Part shown: positions 7,537-15,902 of the stretch, in pieces
Layout of the letters: each line of letters opens with the position of its first letter
Position numbering within the stretch: position 1 is the first letter of the stretch
NCBI RefSeq assembly: GCF_030811685.1
Contig: NZ_JAUSRF010000004.1
Span: 124,001-188,000 of the forward strand
Direction of reading: 5' to 3'
From: Neorhizobium huautlense
GTDB lineage: Bacteria > Pseudomonadota > Alphaproteobacteria > Rhizobiales > Rhizobiaceae
Length of the DNA: 64,000 bases
Translations under genes and position numbers: made by a program
The notes under the pieces: generated by a model
The model's input: the letters and a program-made list of their open reading frames with translations, nothing else
Told to the model about the DNA's origin: nothing
Database searches by the model: none

Positions 7537-8571
7537 TTAGGCTTTCAGTTCCGCAGATTTTGCCCATAGATTGATATCGGCCTCGCGGGCATAGGTGTCG
7601 ATTTCCGCCAGTTCCTCAGTGGTAAAGTCCGGCTTTTCGAGCGCCTTCACGCAATCCACCACCTGCTCCGGCCGGCTGGCGCCGATCAGTGCCGTCGTCA
7701 CCCGACCGCCGCGCAGCACCCATGCCAGCGCCATCTGCGCCAGCGTCTGGCCACGGCGTTCGGCAATGGCATTGAGCGACCGCAGGTTGGCGACGTTCTT
7801 CTCGTTGAGGAAGGCCGGACGCAGAGATTTGCCCTGCGCGGCGCGGCTATCATCCGGAATGCCGCCGAGATATTTCGACGTCAGCATGCCCTGTGCCAAC
7901 GGCGAGAACACGATCGAACCGGTACCGACATCATCGAGCGTATCGAGAAGATTGTCTTCCTCGACCCAGCGATTGATCATCGAATAGCTTGGCTGATGGA
8001 TGAGCAACGGCGTACCGAGGCTCTTGAGGATCTCGGCTGCCTCACGGGTGCGCTTGGAATTGTAGGACGAGATGCCGACGTAAAGCGCCCTACCCGAACG
8101 GACGATGTGATCGAGCGCGCCACAGGTCTCTTCCAGCGGCGTATCCGGGTCGAAACGGTGCGAATAGAAGATATCGACGTAATCCAGCCCCATGCGCTTC
8201 AGGCTCTGGTCGCAGGAAGAGATCAGGTATTTGCGGCTGCCCCATTCGCCGTAAGGGCCCGGCCACATGTTGTAACCGGCCTTGGACGAGATGATCAGCT
8301 CATCGCGATAGCCGGCAAAGTCCTCGCGCAGGATCTGGCCGAAGGCGGTTTCGGCACTGCCCGGCAGCGGGCCGTAATTGTTGGCAAGATCGAAATGCGT
8401 GATGCCCAGATCAAACGCCTGACGGCAGATCGCTACCTTGCGCTCGCGCGGCGTGTCATCGCCGAAATTGTGCCAGAGGCCGAGCGAAATCGCCGGCAGT
8501 TTCAGGCCGGACTGTCCGCAGCGGTTATATTTCATTGTGTCGTAGCGATTGTCAGCCGGTTTCCAGGCCAT
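7537..8571 (-). CDS. aldo/keto reductase, L-glyceraldehyde 3-phosphate reductase type
   Basis: 344-residue NADPH-dependent (beta/alpha)8 reductase resembling E. coli YghZ/Gpr and MgrA. Seen: GLWHNFGD near 30, FDLANNYGP with the catalytic Asp and Tyr, IISSKAGYNMWPGPYGEWGSRKYL with the catalytic Lys and the insertion typical of YghZ, YSHRFDPDTPLEET with the His, and the NADPH-binding TALIGASRPEQV. The ATG at 8571 is preceded by TAGGAGG. YghZ members reduce L-glyceraldehyde 3-phosphate or methylglyoxal; which applies here is inferred from family only. Confidence 0.88.
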   Translation of the reverse strand: MAWKPADNRYDTMKYNRCGQSGLKLPAISLGLWHNFGDDTPRERKVAICRQAFDLGITHFDLANNYGPLPGSAETAFGQILREDFAGYRDELIISSKAGYNMWPGPYGEWGSRKYLISSCDQSLKRMGLDYVDIFYSHRFDPDTPLEETCGALDHIVRSGRALYVGISSYNSKRTREAAEILKSLGTPLLIHQPSYSMINRWVEEDNLLDTLDDVGTGSIVFSPLAQGMLTSKYLGGIPDDSRAAQGKSLRPAFLNEKNVANLRSLNAIAERRGQTLAQMALAWVLRGGRVTTALIGASRPEQVVDCVKALEKPDFTTEELAEIDTYAREADINLWAKSAELKA

Positions 8572-8656
8572 GATAAAATCCTCCTAAAATCATTCTGGAT
8601 GGTCAAAACCGTATCTGCCAGCCGCGCCCATGTCCCCGCGACCTGCAGACGCAGAA

Positions 8657-8678
8657 AGGCCCGCCAAAAGACGGGCCT
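8657..8678 (-). terminator. intrinsic terminator after gnd
   Basis: Stem AGGCCCG / CGGGCCT (8657-8663 with 8672-8678) and, on the minus strand, a following TTTCTGC. It lies 17 bases past the gnd stop. Confidence 0.75.
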
Positions 8679-8694
8679 CTCCGAATTCTCGTTA

Positions 8695-10131
8695 TCAGGC
8701 GAAGTCTGCCAGACCGCTGCCCCAAGGCCCGTGGTGCTTGTCGACGCCATCCACACGATCGAAACCGTGGGCGCCGAAGAAATCGCGCTGGGCCTGGATG
8801 AGGTTGGCGGTGCCACGACCACGACGATAGGCGTCGAAATAGGCCAGAGCGGACGACAGAGCCGGAACCGACAGGCCGGACATCACTGCCGTCGAGACGA
8901 CGCGACGCAGCGAGGCGTCGGTGTCGTTAACGAGCTTGGCGAAGGCCGGCGTCACGATCAGGTTGGCGACGTCAGGATCCTTGGTGAAGGCCGAGGTGAT
9001 CTCGTCGAGGAACTGCGAGCGGATAATGCAACCTTCGCGCCAGATCTTGGCGATGGTCGGCATCGGCAGGCTCCAGCCGTATTCCTTCGACGCAGCGGCC
9101 ATGACGGCAAATCCCTGTGCGTATGCAGCAACCTTGGCGGCGAGCAGCGCATTTTCGAGATCTTCAAGGAAGCTCAGACCATCGGTCGCTGGCATGGCGG
9201 TGGTCTGCGGCAGGCCGAGGATTTTTTCGGCAGCTTCGCGCTCTGCCTTCTGCGACGACAGGATACGGCCGGCAACGGCAGCTTCGATCGCGGTAGCGGC
9301 GACACCCATGTTCTGGGCTTCGATCACCGACCATTTACCAGTGCCCTTCTGGCCGGCCTGGTCGACGATCACGTCCACCATAGGCTTGCCGGAAATCGGA
9401 TCGGTGGCCGTCAGTACCTTTTCGGAAATCTCGATCAGGTAGGAGTTCAGTCGGCCGCTGTTCCACTTGCCGAAGACCTGACCGATTTCCGGCGCCGAGA
9501 GTTTGAGGCCATCGCGCAGGATACCGTAGATTTCGGCGATCATCTGCATGTCGGCATATTCGATGCCGTTATGGATCGTCTTGACGAAATGGCCGGCACC
9601 ATTTTCGCCGAGCCACGCCACGCAAGGCTCATTGTGGAATTTTGCCGAAATCGAAGTCAACACCTTTTCGACGCGCTTCCAGCTCTCTTCCGTGCCGCCG
9701 ACCATGATCGACGGACCGTGGCGCGCGCCTTCTTCACCGCCGGAAACGCCCATGCCGATAAAGGTCAGGCCGCTGTCCTTGAGGTTCTCGAAACGACGCA
9801 TCGTATCGCGGAAATTCGCGTTGCCGGCATCGATCATGATGTCGTTGTCAGCCAGATAAGGCTTGAGCAGCTCCATCTGCTGATCGACCGGATCACCGGC
9901 CTTGATCATGATGATAATCGGGCGCGGCGGACGGATGGCAGCCACAAATTCCTCAAGCGTTTCGCAAGGAATGATGTTTTTCTGCAGGTCGCCGGCTTCG
10001 GCGAAAAATTTTCGGGTTGCTTCTGGTGATCGGTTGAAGACCGCGATGCGGTTGCCTTTTTCAGCAATATTGAGCGCGAGGTTGGAGCCCATGACTCCAA
10101 GACCGATTAGACCGATTTCTGCCTGTTCCAA
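8695..10131 (-). CDS. gnd: 6-phosphogluconate dehydrogenase (decarboxylating)
   Basis: 478 residues, full length for the long (homodimeric) form. It oxidises 6-phosphogluconate to ribulose 5-phosphate plus CO2 in the pentose phosphate pathway. Rossmann motif GLGVMGSNLALNIAEKG, substrate loops VSGGEEGARHGPS and KTIHNGIEYADMQ (catalytic Lys) and the C-terminal QRDFFGAHGFDRVD are intact. I place the start at a TTG (10131) giving MEQAEIGLIG: GGAGG sits seven bases upstream, while an ATG-like start 27 bases earlier would disrupt that spacing. Monocistronic, with its own terminator. Confidence 0.95.
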   Translation of the reverse strand: MEQAEIGLIGLGVMGSNLALNIAEKGNRIAVFNRSPEATRKFFAEAGDLQKNIIPCETLEEFVAAIRPPRPIIIMIKAGDPVDQQMELLKPYLADNDIMIDAGNANFRDTMRRFENLKDSGLTFIGMGVSGGEEGARHGPSIMVGGTEESWKRVEKVLTSISAKFHNEPCVAWLGENGAGHFVKTIHNGIEYADMQMIAEIYGILRDGLKLSAPEIGQVFGKWNSGRLNSYLIEISEKVLTATDPISGKPMVDVIVDQAGQKGTGKWSVIEAQNMGVAATAIEAAVAGRILSSQKAEREAAEKILGLPQTTAMPATDGLSFLEDLENALLAAKVAAYAQGFAVMAAASKEYGWSLPMPTIAKIWREGCIIRSQFLDEITSAFTKDPDVANLIVTPAFAKLVNDTDASLRRVVSTAVMSGLSVPALSSALAYFDAYRRGRGTANLIQAQRDFFGAHGFDRVDGVDKHHGPWGSGLADFA

Positions 10132-10330
10132 GACGAAGCCTCCATTTACAAATCGCAAGGTGTTTTGGCACTCAAACCGACGCGCGGCAAGGTCGGCAAG
10201 GCATTAAACGATTAAATTTCAATCACACCTGCATGTCGTCTGCGCGACAGCTTGTTTGCCTTGGCCTCGGACGACAAAACGACTTCATGAAATGACCGGA
10301 GCAGGAGAAAATCCCGCCTCCGATGGAGAC

Positions 10331-11266
10331 TTATCTGTCGATCTTTTTCTTGATGTTCCAGCGGTCATGGTACCACAGCCACTGTTCCGGATATTCGCGG
10401 ACCCAGCTCTCGACCTTGTCGTTGAGCATCTGCGCTGTCGCCTGCACATCGACATTGCCTTTTTCGTCACGCGGCACATCGATGGGCGGCTCGATCTCCA
10501 GCCGGTAACGGTTGCCTGGCAGACGTATGCAACGAGCCGGATAGACTTCCGCATCGAACTGGCGAACCAGCTTTGCCAAGAGCGGATTTGTTCGAACCTG
10601 TTGACCGAAAAACGATGTCGGCAGGCCTTTGCCGAATTTCTGATCGACCAGAACGCCGACACCACCGCCCGCTTCCAGCTGTCGGGCAAGCGCAAAGGAA
10701 GAGCCGGCATGAGAGGGCACCAGCTTACCCATGCGCGCCGAACGGAAGGAAAACACCTTGTCGGCGATATAAGGGTTGTTCGGCGGCCGAAACAGCACCG
10801 TCACCTTCTGGCCATAGGCGGCGCCAGCCACCGGCAGAAGCTCGAAGTTGCCGGTATGGGCCGTGAAGACGATAAAGGGACGCGGATTATCACGCAGGTC
10901 CACGAAGATCGGGATGCCCGACACTTCGATACGACCCGGTTCCGCCCGATCGGGATCGAAATCGAACAGCCGGTCGAGAAACACGTATTCGGCGGCGAGC
11001 CGGCCCATATGGCCCCAGCTTTTCACCGCGATATCCTGCAGTTCGGCATCGCCTTTTTCAGGGTATGCATTGCGCAGGTTGGTCATCATCAGCTTGTGAC
11101 GAAAGGTGCGCGGGCCGATCTTGCGCACCAGCCAGTCGGCAAAGTTGATGGCCGGATCGGCCGGAAATATCTTCAGCAGGTTGAGAAAGCCGAAGGCTAT
11201 CTGCGCCACCAGCCATTGCCGAAAATGCATGACCGCCAGCACGATCCGGGTAATCACCATCTTCAC
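10331..11266 (-). CDS. lpxXL: lipid A very-long-chain acyltransferase
   Basis: 311-residue HtrB/LpxL-family inner-membrane acyltransferase. At the end of the acpXL cluster it is expected to transfer the 27-hydroxyoctacosanoyl chain from AcpXL to lipid A. A hydrophobic N-terminal anchor (residues 1-40) precedes the catalytic HX4E motif in FTAHTGNFELL, then VLFRPPNNP and GVLVDQKFGKG, the family's second conserved block. The GTG at 11266 (MKMVITR) lies 4 bases past the adh stop; ATG at 11260 is an equally possible start. The gene name rests on cluster context plus family. Confidence 0.9.
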   Translation of the reverse strand: MKMVITRIVLAVMHFRQWLVAQIAFGFLNLLKIFPADPAINFADWLVRKIGPRTFRHKLMMTNLRNAYPEKGDAELQDIAVKSWGHMGRLAAEYVFLDRLFDFDPDRAEPGRIEVSGIPIFVDLRDNPRPFIVFTAHTGNFELLPVAGAAYGQKVTVLFRPPNNPYIADKVFSFRSARMGKLVPSHAGSSFALARQLEAGGGVGVLVDQKFGKGLPTSFFGQQVRTNPLLAKLVRQFDAEVYPARCIRLPGNRYRLEIEPPIDVPRDEKGNVDVQATAQMLNDKVESWVREYPEQWLWYHDRWNIKKKIDR

Positions 11267-11270
11267 GGGA

Positions 11271-12299
11271 TCAATCCATCCGCAGGATGATCTTGCCGAA
11301 CACCTGACGGCTTTCCATCCGTTCAAGCGCCTTGTCGATCGTGTCGAAGGTCACTTCCGTGTCGATGACCGGATGCACGATGCCGCGTGCCATCTTCTGC
11401 ATGGCGTCCGCCATGTTTTCCATGCGGCAACCGAACGAACCGAGCAGTTTCAGCTGCTGCTGGAACAGCATCATCAGGTTGACTTCGGTCGAAACACCGG
11501 AGGTCGAGCCGCAGGTGACGAGACGGCCACCGCGCTTCAGGCAGAACATCGAGGCGGCAAACGTGTCCTTGCCGACATGTTCGAACACGACATCGACGCC
11601 CTTCTTTTTGGTCAGCTTGCGCACGACGCCTTCGAAACGGTCCTTGCGGTAGTTGATGACGTGATCGGCCCCCAGTGCCTTGGCGCCTTCGATCTTGTCG
11701 TCCGAACCAACGGTGGTGATGACCGTGCAGCCGATCTTCTTGGCAAGCTGGATCGCCGCCGAGCCGATGCCGGAGCCGCCGGCATGGATGAGAATGGTTT
11801 CACCCGACTGAAGTTTCGCATTGTCGAACAGCATGTGCTCGACGGTGCCGAAGGTCACCGGAGCAAGGGCCGCAGCAACGGCATCGATGCCCGGAGGCGC
11901 CGGGACGAGCTGGCGGGCCGGAATGTTCATCTTTTCCTGGGCAAAGCCGTCGAGATGGAAACCGTGCACGCCGCCGACATGTTCGCAGAGATTGTCGCGA
12001 CCCTCGACGCAGTTTTTGCAGCGTCCGCAAATGCGCGCACCGTAGATGGCAACCAGATCGCCGGGCAGAACATTCGACACACCCGGACCAATGGCCTCGA
12101 CCACGCCCGATGCTTCAGCACCGATCGTCAGCGGCATCTTGCGCTTGGCAAACGCCATGCCGCGCCAGCCCCAGACATCGATATGGTTGAGGGCAACCGC
12201 CTTGACGCGCAGCGTCACCTCACCCGGACCCGGCGCTTCCGGCTCCGGAATATCCACGGCTTCAAGCTTGCGGTCATCGATCAGTTGCAGGGCGCGCAT
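11271..12299 (-). CDS. zinc-containing alcohol dehydrogenase-family protein of the acpXL cluster
   Basis: 342-residue medium-chain dehydrogenase/reductase. The GroES-like half carries GAEASGVVEAIG and a four-cysteine structural zinc lobe CGRCKNCVEGRDNLC; the Rossmann half has ILIHAGGSGIGSAAIQLAKKIG for NAD(P)H. In rhizobia a gene like this sits between fabF1 and lpxXL and is thought to take part in making the very-long-chain hydroxy acid, but its reaction is not established. A 154-base gap with a hairpin separates it from fabF1, so it may have separate expression. Confidence 0.88.
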   Translation of the reverse strand: MRALQLIDDRKLEAVDIPEPEAPGPGEVTLRVKAVALNHIDVWGWRGMAFAKRKMPLTIGAEASGVVEAIGPGVSNVLPGDLVAIYGARICGRCKNCVEGRDNLCEHVGGVHGFHLDGFAQEKMNIPARQLVPAPPGIDAVAAALAPVTFGTVEHMLFDNAKLQSGETILIHAGGSGIGSAAIQLAKKIGCTVITTVGSDDKIEGAKALGADHVINYRKDRFEGVVRKLTKKKGVDVVFEHVGKDTFAASMFCLKRGGRLVTCGSTSGVSTEVNLMMLFQQQLKLLGSFGCRMENMADAMQKMARGIVHPVIDTEVTFDTIDKALERMESRQVFGKIILRMD

Positions 12300-12399
12300 A
12301 ACAAAAATCCTTCGCCCGGAGGCGTAAACGTTCGTCTTGGCAAAGTGTCCGGAACCAATTCTGGCTCACAAAACGCGATGCATCTCGGAAATAGCATGA

Positions 12400-12431
12400 A
12401 GCGCCGCTCGCCCATCAGGCGGAACGGCGCT
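12400..12431 (-). repeat. two-step inverted repeat between fabF1 and adh
   Basis: AGCGCCG...CGGCGCT outer arms (12400-12406 with 12425-12431) enclose CGCC / GGCG. On the minus strand it is followed by TTCATGCTATTT, a poor U-tract, so it could be a weak terminator or a processing/attenuation site that lowers expression of adh and lpxXL relative to the synthase genes. Confidence 0.55.
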
Positions 12432-12453
12432 CCATAAGGGTTGGTGAAGGTCT

Positions 12454-13740
12454 CTAAGCCGGTTCAGCCGTCAAGACAAGGCTGGCGTTCTGACCGCCGA
12501 AACCAAAGGAATTGGAGATGACGGCGGAAACCTGCGCGTCGCGCTTGACGTTCGGCACCACATCCAGCTCGATCGTCGGATCGTGGTTGTTGTAGTTGAT
12601 CGTCGGAGGCAGCGTGCCGGTCAGCATGGTCTGCAGCGAGAACACCGCTTCAACCGCACCGGCAGCCGTCAGCGTATGGCCGATCATCGACTTGTTCGAC
12701 GACAGCGGAATTTCCTTCAAACGATCGCCGAACACGGCAAGCATCGAACCATATTCCATCTTGTCGTTTTCCGGCGTCGAGGTGCCGTGCGCATTGACGT
12801 AGCCGATATCGGTGCCGGTCATGCCGGCATCCTCGAGGGCTGCGCGAATGGTGGCAATCGCCGGGCCGCCATCCGGCGAAGACCGGGTGCGGTGAAAGCT
12901 GTCGGCCTTTTCGCCGAGGCCCTTCACCACGCCAAGCACCTTGGCGCCGCGAGCGATGGCAGATTCCAGCGATTCCAGAACCAGCGTTGCAGCACCTTCG
13001 GCAATGACAAAGCCATCACGATCCTTGCTGAACGGCTTGGAAGCCTTTTCCGGCGGATCGTTCTGGGTCGAAAGCGCCGAGAGCAGCGAGAAGCGGATCA
13101 GCGCTTCTGCGCTGACAGAACCATCGGTGGCAGCGACCAGCGCCCTGTCGGTGCGGCCCTGACGGATCGCTTCGACGCCGAGCTGGATCGCGGTCGCGCC
13201 CGATGCACAGGCAGTCGAGAGCGTCACCGGCAGGCCACGCGTGCCAAAACGGTCAGCGAGGCGCTCGGAGATCGAACCGAACTGCACGGCCTCAAGAAAG
13301 GCAGGATCAGGACGTTCGCGCATTGCTGTCAGGAACCGATCATAGGCATCAGCTTCGCGCTGTGCCGGCGGAGCGCGATCGGCAAGAGCGAAACGATCGA
13401 CCCATTCCGGTTCGATCGGCGGTGCGGCGAGAAACAACGGACCGTCGAAATCACCGGAAAGGCCGGCCTGTGCCAGCGCCTCGATGGTGGTTTCGCGGGC
13501 GAATGCATAGGAACGCTCGACCGAATTCGGGGCCGGAATATCGATAAAATCGACCGTGCCGCAGATCCGGGTCGAAAGGCCGTCGGTTGGGAAACGGGTG
13601 ATCTTGTGGATGCCCGAAGTGCCGGCCGTCAACGCCGCCCAGTTATCCTGAAGGCCTTGGCCAAGCGACGTGATGACACCCATGCCGGTGACCGCCACGA
13701 TCGGACGGCCAAGATGATCCTTGAAGCGATTGTCGCTCAT
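12454..13740 (-). CDS. fabF1: beta-ketoacyl-ACP synthase, catalytic partner of the very-long-chain cluster
   Basis: 428-residue thiolase-fold condensing enzyme extending acyl-AcpXL. The complete catalytic triad is visible: Cys in TLSTACASGATAI, His in VNAHGTSTPEND and His in SMIGHTLTAAGAVEA, with the glycine-rich SFGFGGQNASLV at the end. Slightly longer than housekeeping FabF. The ATG at 13740 (MSDNRFKDHL) follows GGAGACAAGTG; the gap to upstream fabF2 is 11 bases. Since its neighbour lacks these residues, FabF1 should supply the chemistry of a heteromeric synthase. Confidence 0.93.
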   Translation of the reverse strand: MSDNRFKDHLGRPIVAVTGMGVITSLGQGLQDNWAALTAGTSGIHKITRFPTDGLSTRICGTVDFIDIPAPNSVERSYAFARETTIEALAQAGLSGDFDGPLFLAAPPIEPEWVDRFALADRAPPAQREADAYDRFLTAMRERPDPAFLEAVQFGSISERLADRFGTRGLPVTLSTACASGATAIQLGVEAIRQGRTDRALVAATDGSVSAEALIRFSLLSALSTQNDPPEKASKPFSKDRDGFVIAEGAATLVLESLESAIARGAKVLGVVKGLGEKADSFHRTRSSPDGGPAIATIRAALEDAGMTGTDIGYVNAHGTSTPENDKMEYGSMLAVFGDRLKEIPLSSNKSMIGHTLTAAGAVEAVFSLQTMLTGTLPPTINYNNHDPTIELDVVPNVKRDAQVSAVISNSFGFGGQNASLVLTAEPA

Positions 13741-13751
13741 CACTTGTCTCC

Positions 13752-14948
13752 TCACGCGTCCGCAGACAGGGCAGCAAGACCCTCGCCGCGCGTATAACCA
13801 ACCGTAGTGACCACCGCGCGCTTGGCGGGCTTGGCCATCGGCCGTTCGTTCTTTGCATCAAACGCTGGAACATTGGTCGCACCGTCCAGCGAAAGCGCTG
13901 CGAGTGCGAGACCGAGCGGGAACTGCGCCTCCATGCCGTGACCGGCAAGACCGCCGTAACCGCGGATCGCGGCGCCCGGCAGTGTCTGTTCCAGAACAGT
14001 TTTTTCGCGTACCGAAAGTTCGACGACGCCGCTGGCGCCGGAGAACACGACAGTATCTTCGACAGAGCCCGCAAGACCGGCCATCCGTGTCAGCCGCTTT
14101 TCAAGCCTGCCTTCATCACGGTTGCCGCGATCGCCTTCGATTGCATCGATCACAGCATAGATATGCGCGCCACGAGCGGTGGCATGCGCGCGGGATTCCA
14201 GCACCAGAAAGGCACCGACCGACCCCATCATCATGCCGCCGCCATTGTCCGGCGACCGCGACCACAGCGGTGCCCATTCACCCGTCGCATGGGCACGAAT
14301 GCCTTCAACGAGAAGCAGGATATCGGCGCGTTCGGCAACGAAGGCACCGCCCGCCAGCGTATGGGTGGACTGGCCCGACTTGATGCGATGGAACGCCGTC
14401 TCGATCGCCGAAATGCCGGCTGCCTCTTCACCCATGAAGGTGCGTGAGGAACCTGTGACCTTGTGAACGATGGAAATATTGCCGGCGAGAAGGTTGGAAA
14501 GCTGCGCCAGGAACAGCGTCGGGCGCAGTTCGGTGGTCAGCTTTTCGTTGAGCAGCGCTTCGCGGTCGTTGCGCTTCAAACCTTCGTCAACGATGAGTGT
14601 GTCGACCTTGATGTCGCGTTCGCCGCCACCGGCGGCCACGATCATATCCATGGAGGCACAGAGTTCGGCGTTTTCCTTGAGGCCCGCGTCATCGAGTGCG
14701 AGGCCAGCCGAAAACACGCCGAGCCGCTGCCAGTTTTCCATCTGGCGCTGGTCGCGTTTGCTGATCTGGGTCGACCAATCGATTTCCGGCAGCGGATGCA
14801 CCGGGTAAGGCGCAAAACGTTCGGTTTCGACGCGCGGCGCAATGGCCTCAGTACCCGAGAGCACCGAGACATGCGGCTCCTTGCCGACGCCCAGGCAGCT
14901 TACGATACCGATACCGGTGATCACGACATCATTGTCAGACTTCATCAT
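13752..14948 (-). CDS. fabF2: degenerate beta-ketoacyl synthase, chain-length-factor-like
   Basis: 398 residues with the ketosynthase fold (VVITGIGIVSCLG at the start, AIETAFHRI and GGAFVAERADI around the nucleophile elbow). The active site is altered: where FabF has STACATG this protein has MGEEAAG, putting Glu175 in place of the cysteine. The first catalytic His loop is replaced by FSGASGV. Only the second His (GHGMEAQFP) remains. It is therefore unlikely to condense acyl chains alone and probably partners FabF1, much as chain-length factors partner ketosynthases in type II polyketide systems; that is inference. Two adjacent ATGs (14948, 14945) are possible starts after GAGGAAGAGG. Confidence 0.9.
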   Translation of the reverse strand: MMKSDNDVVITGIGIVSCLGVGKEPHVSVLSGTEAIAPRVETERFAPYPVHPLPEIDWSTQISKRDQRQMENWQRLGVFSAGLALDDAGLKENAELCASMDMIVAAGGGERDIKVDTLIVDEGLKRNDREALLNEKLTTELRPTLFLAQLSNLLAGNISIVHKVTGSSRTFMGEEAAGISAIETAFHRIKSGQSTHTLAGGAFVAERADILLLVEGIRAHATGEWAPLWSRSPDNGGGMMMGSVGAFLVLESRAHATARGAHIYAVIDAIEGDRGNRDEGRLEKRLTRMAGLAGSVEDTVVFSGASGVVELSVREKTVLEQTLPGAAIRGYGGLAGHGMEAQFPLGLALAALSLDGATNVPAFDAKNERPMAKPAKRAVVTTVGYTRGEGLAALSADA

Positions 14949-14979
14949 GTCCTCTTCCTCACCGGCTGACCGGCAAGTT

Positions 14980-15456
14980 TCAAGCGTTCGCGGCAATCGC
15001 ATCCATCAGGCCGACTTCCTCGGCCCGTTTGCGGACGATCGGCGCGAGCGGAATTTCGCTGAACGGCATGGTGCGCAGTTTCAGTTGCGCATCGCAGACT
15101 TTTTTGCCGTTGCTGGTGATCTTCGCCTTGGTCACGGCATAACCCGATCCCTCGTGCTCCAGAAACGCCTCGATATCCAGCACGGCGTCCGGCTCGACGA
15201 ACGTGCGCAGCTTGGCGCCATCGACGGACATCAGGAACGGCATGGCGGCAAAATCCGTCGCTGCCAGAACCAGCATGCCGGATGCCTGCGCCATGGTTTC
15301 GATCAGAAGCACGCCCGGCACGAGCGGCATGCCCGGAAAATGCCCTTCAAAAACAGGGCTCTTCGACGGCACGATCGCGCGTGCCGTCAGCGTATTGGCT
15401 TTCAGATCGACCGTTTCGATACGGTCGATCATCTGGAAATATTCAAGCAGCATCAA
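14980..15456 (-). CDS. fabZ: 3-hydroxyacyl-ACP dehydratase, FabZ-type
   Basis: 158-residue hot-dog-fold dehydratase of the very-long-chain cluster. The catalytic histidine is in FEGHFPGMPLVPG and the acidic residue in LLIETMAQASG. It should dehydrate 3-hydroxyacyl-AcpXL during elongation toward C28. It lies 19 bases after acpXL and 31 bases before fabF2 in one transcript. The start has two ATGs in succession (15456 and 15453). Confidence 0.92.
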   Translation of the reverse strand: MMLLEYFQMIDRIETVDLKANTLTARAIVPSKSPVFEGHFPGMPLVPGVLLIETMAQASGMLVLAATDFAAMPFLMSVDGAKLRTFVEPDAVLDIEAFLEHEGSGYAVTKAKITSNGKKVCDAQLKLRTMPFSEIPLAPIVRKRAEEVGLMDAIAANA

Positions 15457-15475
15457 GGCTTAACAGCCGGGCAAA

Positions 15476-15760
15476 TCAGCCCTTGGCTGCCCTCAGCTCG
15501 TCGATCTTGGCGCAGAGGTTCTTCAGGACGAAGTACTCTTCGGTCGAAACCTTGCCTTCGTTGACTTCCTGGGTCCACTGTTCCAGCGGGATCTTGATGC
15601 CGAATTCCTTGTCGATCGCGAAAACGATGTCGAGGAAATCGAGGCTGTCGATTCCAAGGTCGTCGATCGTGTGGCTTTCCGGCGTAATCGTCGCGCGATC
15701 GATTTCGCTGGTTTCAGCAATGATGTCGGCAACTTTGTCGAATGTAGCGGTCACGCCCAT
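15476..15760 (-). CDS. acpXL: acyl carrier protein for very-long-chain fatty acid of lipid A
   Basis: 94 residues, longer than housekeeping AcpP (about 78). The phosphopantetheine site is [12 protein letters not shown], with the serine in DSL. The C-terminal half ([19 protein letters not shown], then [17 protein letters not shown]) matches the AcpXL pattern. First gene of the acpXL-fabZ-fabF2-fabF1-adh-lpxXL order, so the cluster promoter should lie in 15761-15902. AcpXL carries the growing chain to the 27-hydroxy C28 acid used by LpxXL. Confidence 0.95.
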   Translation of the reverse strand: MGVTATFDKVADIIAETSEIDRATITPESHTIDDLGIDSLDFLDIVFAIDKEFGIKIPLEQWTQEVNEGKVSTEEYFVLKNLCAKIDELRAAKG

Positions 15761-15902
15761 AGTCCTCTAGAGAATATTGTAATCAGGTCCCCACATAGGG
15801 AAATCATTTTGGAATGCCAATGGCAAGCGGTGCCACAATAGACATTTGCGCCGCGACTGTTGCCGAAACAGCAATCGCAGCGTTCAGATCAGGCGTCGTC
15901 TA

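Noticed and set aside
7996-10029. 677-codon open frame on the plus strand
   Set aside because: Antisense to the aldo/keto reductase and gnd genes. It arises from the high GC content and third-position bias of those genes.
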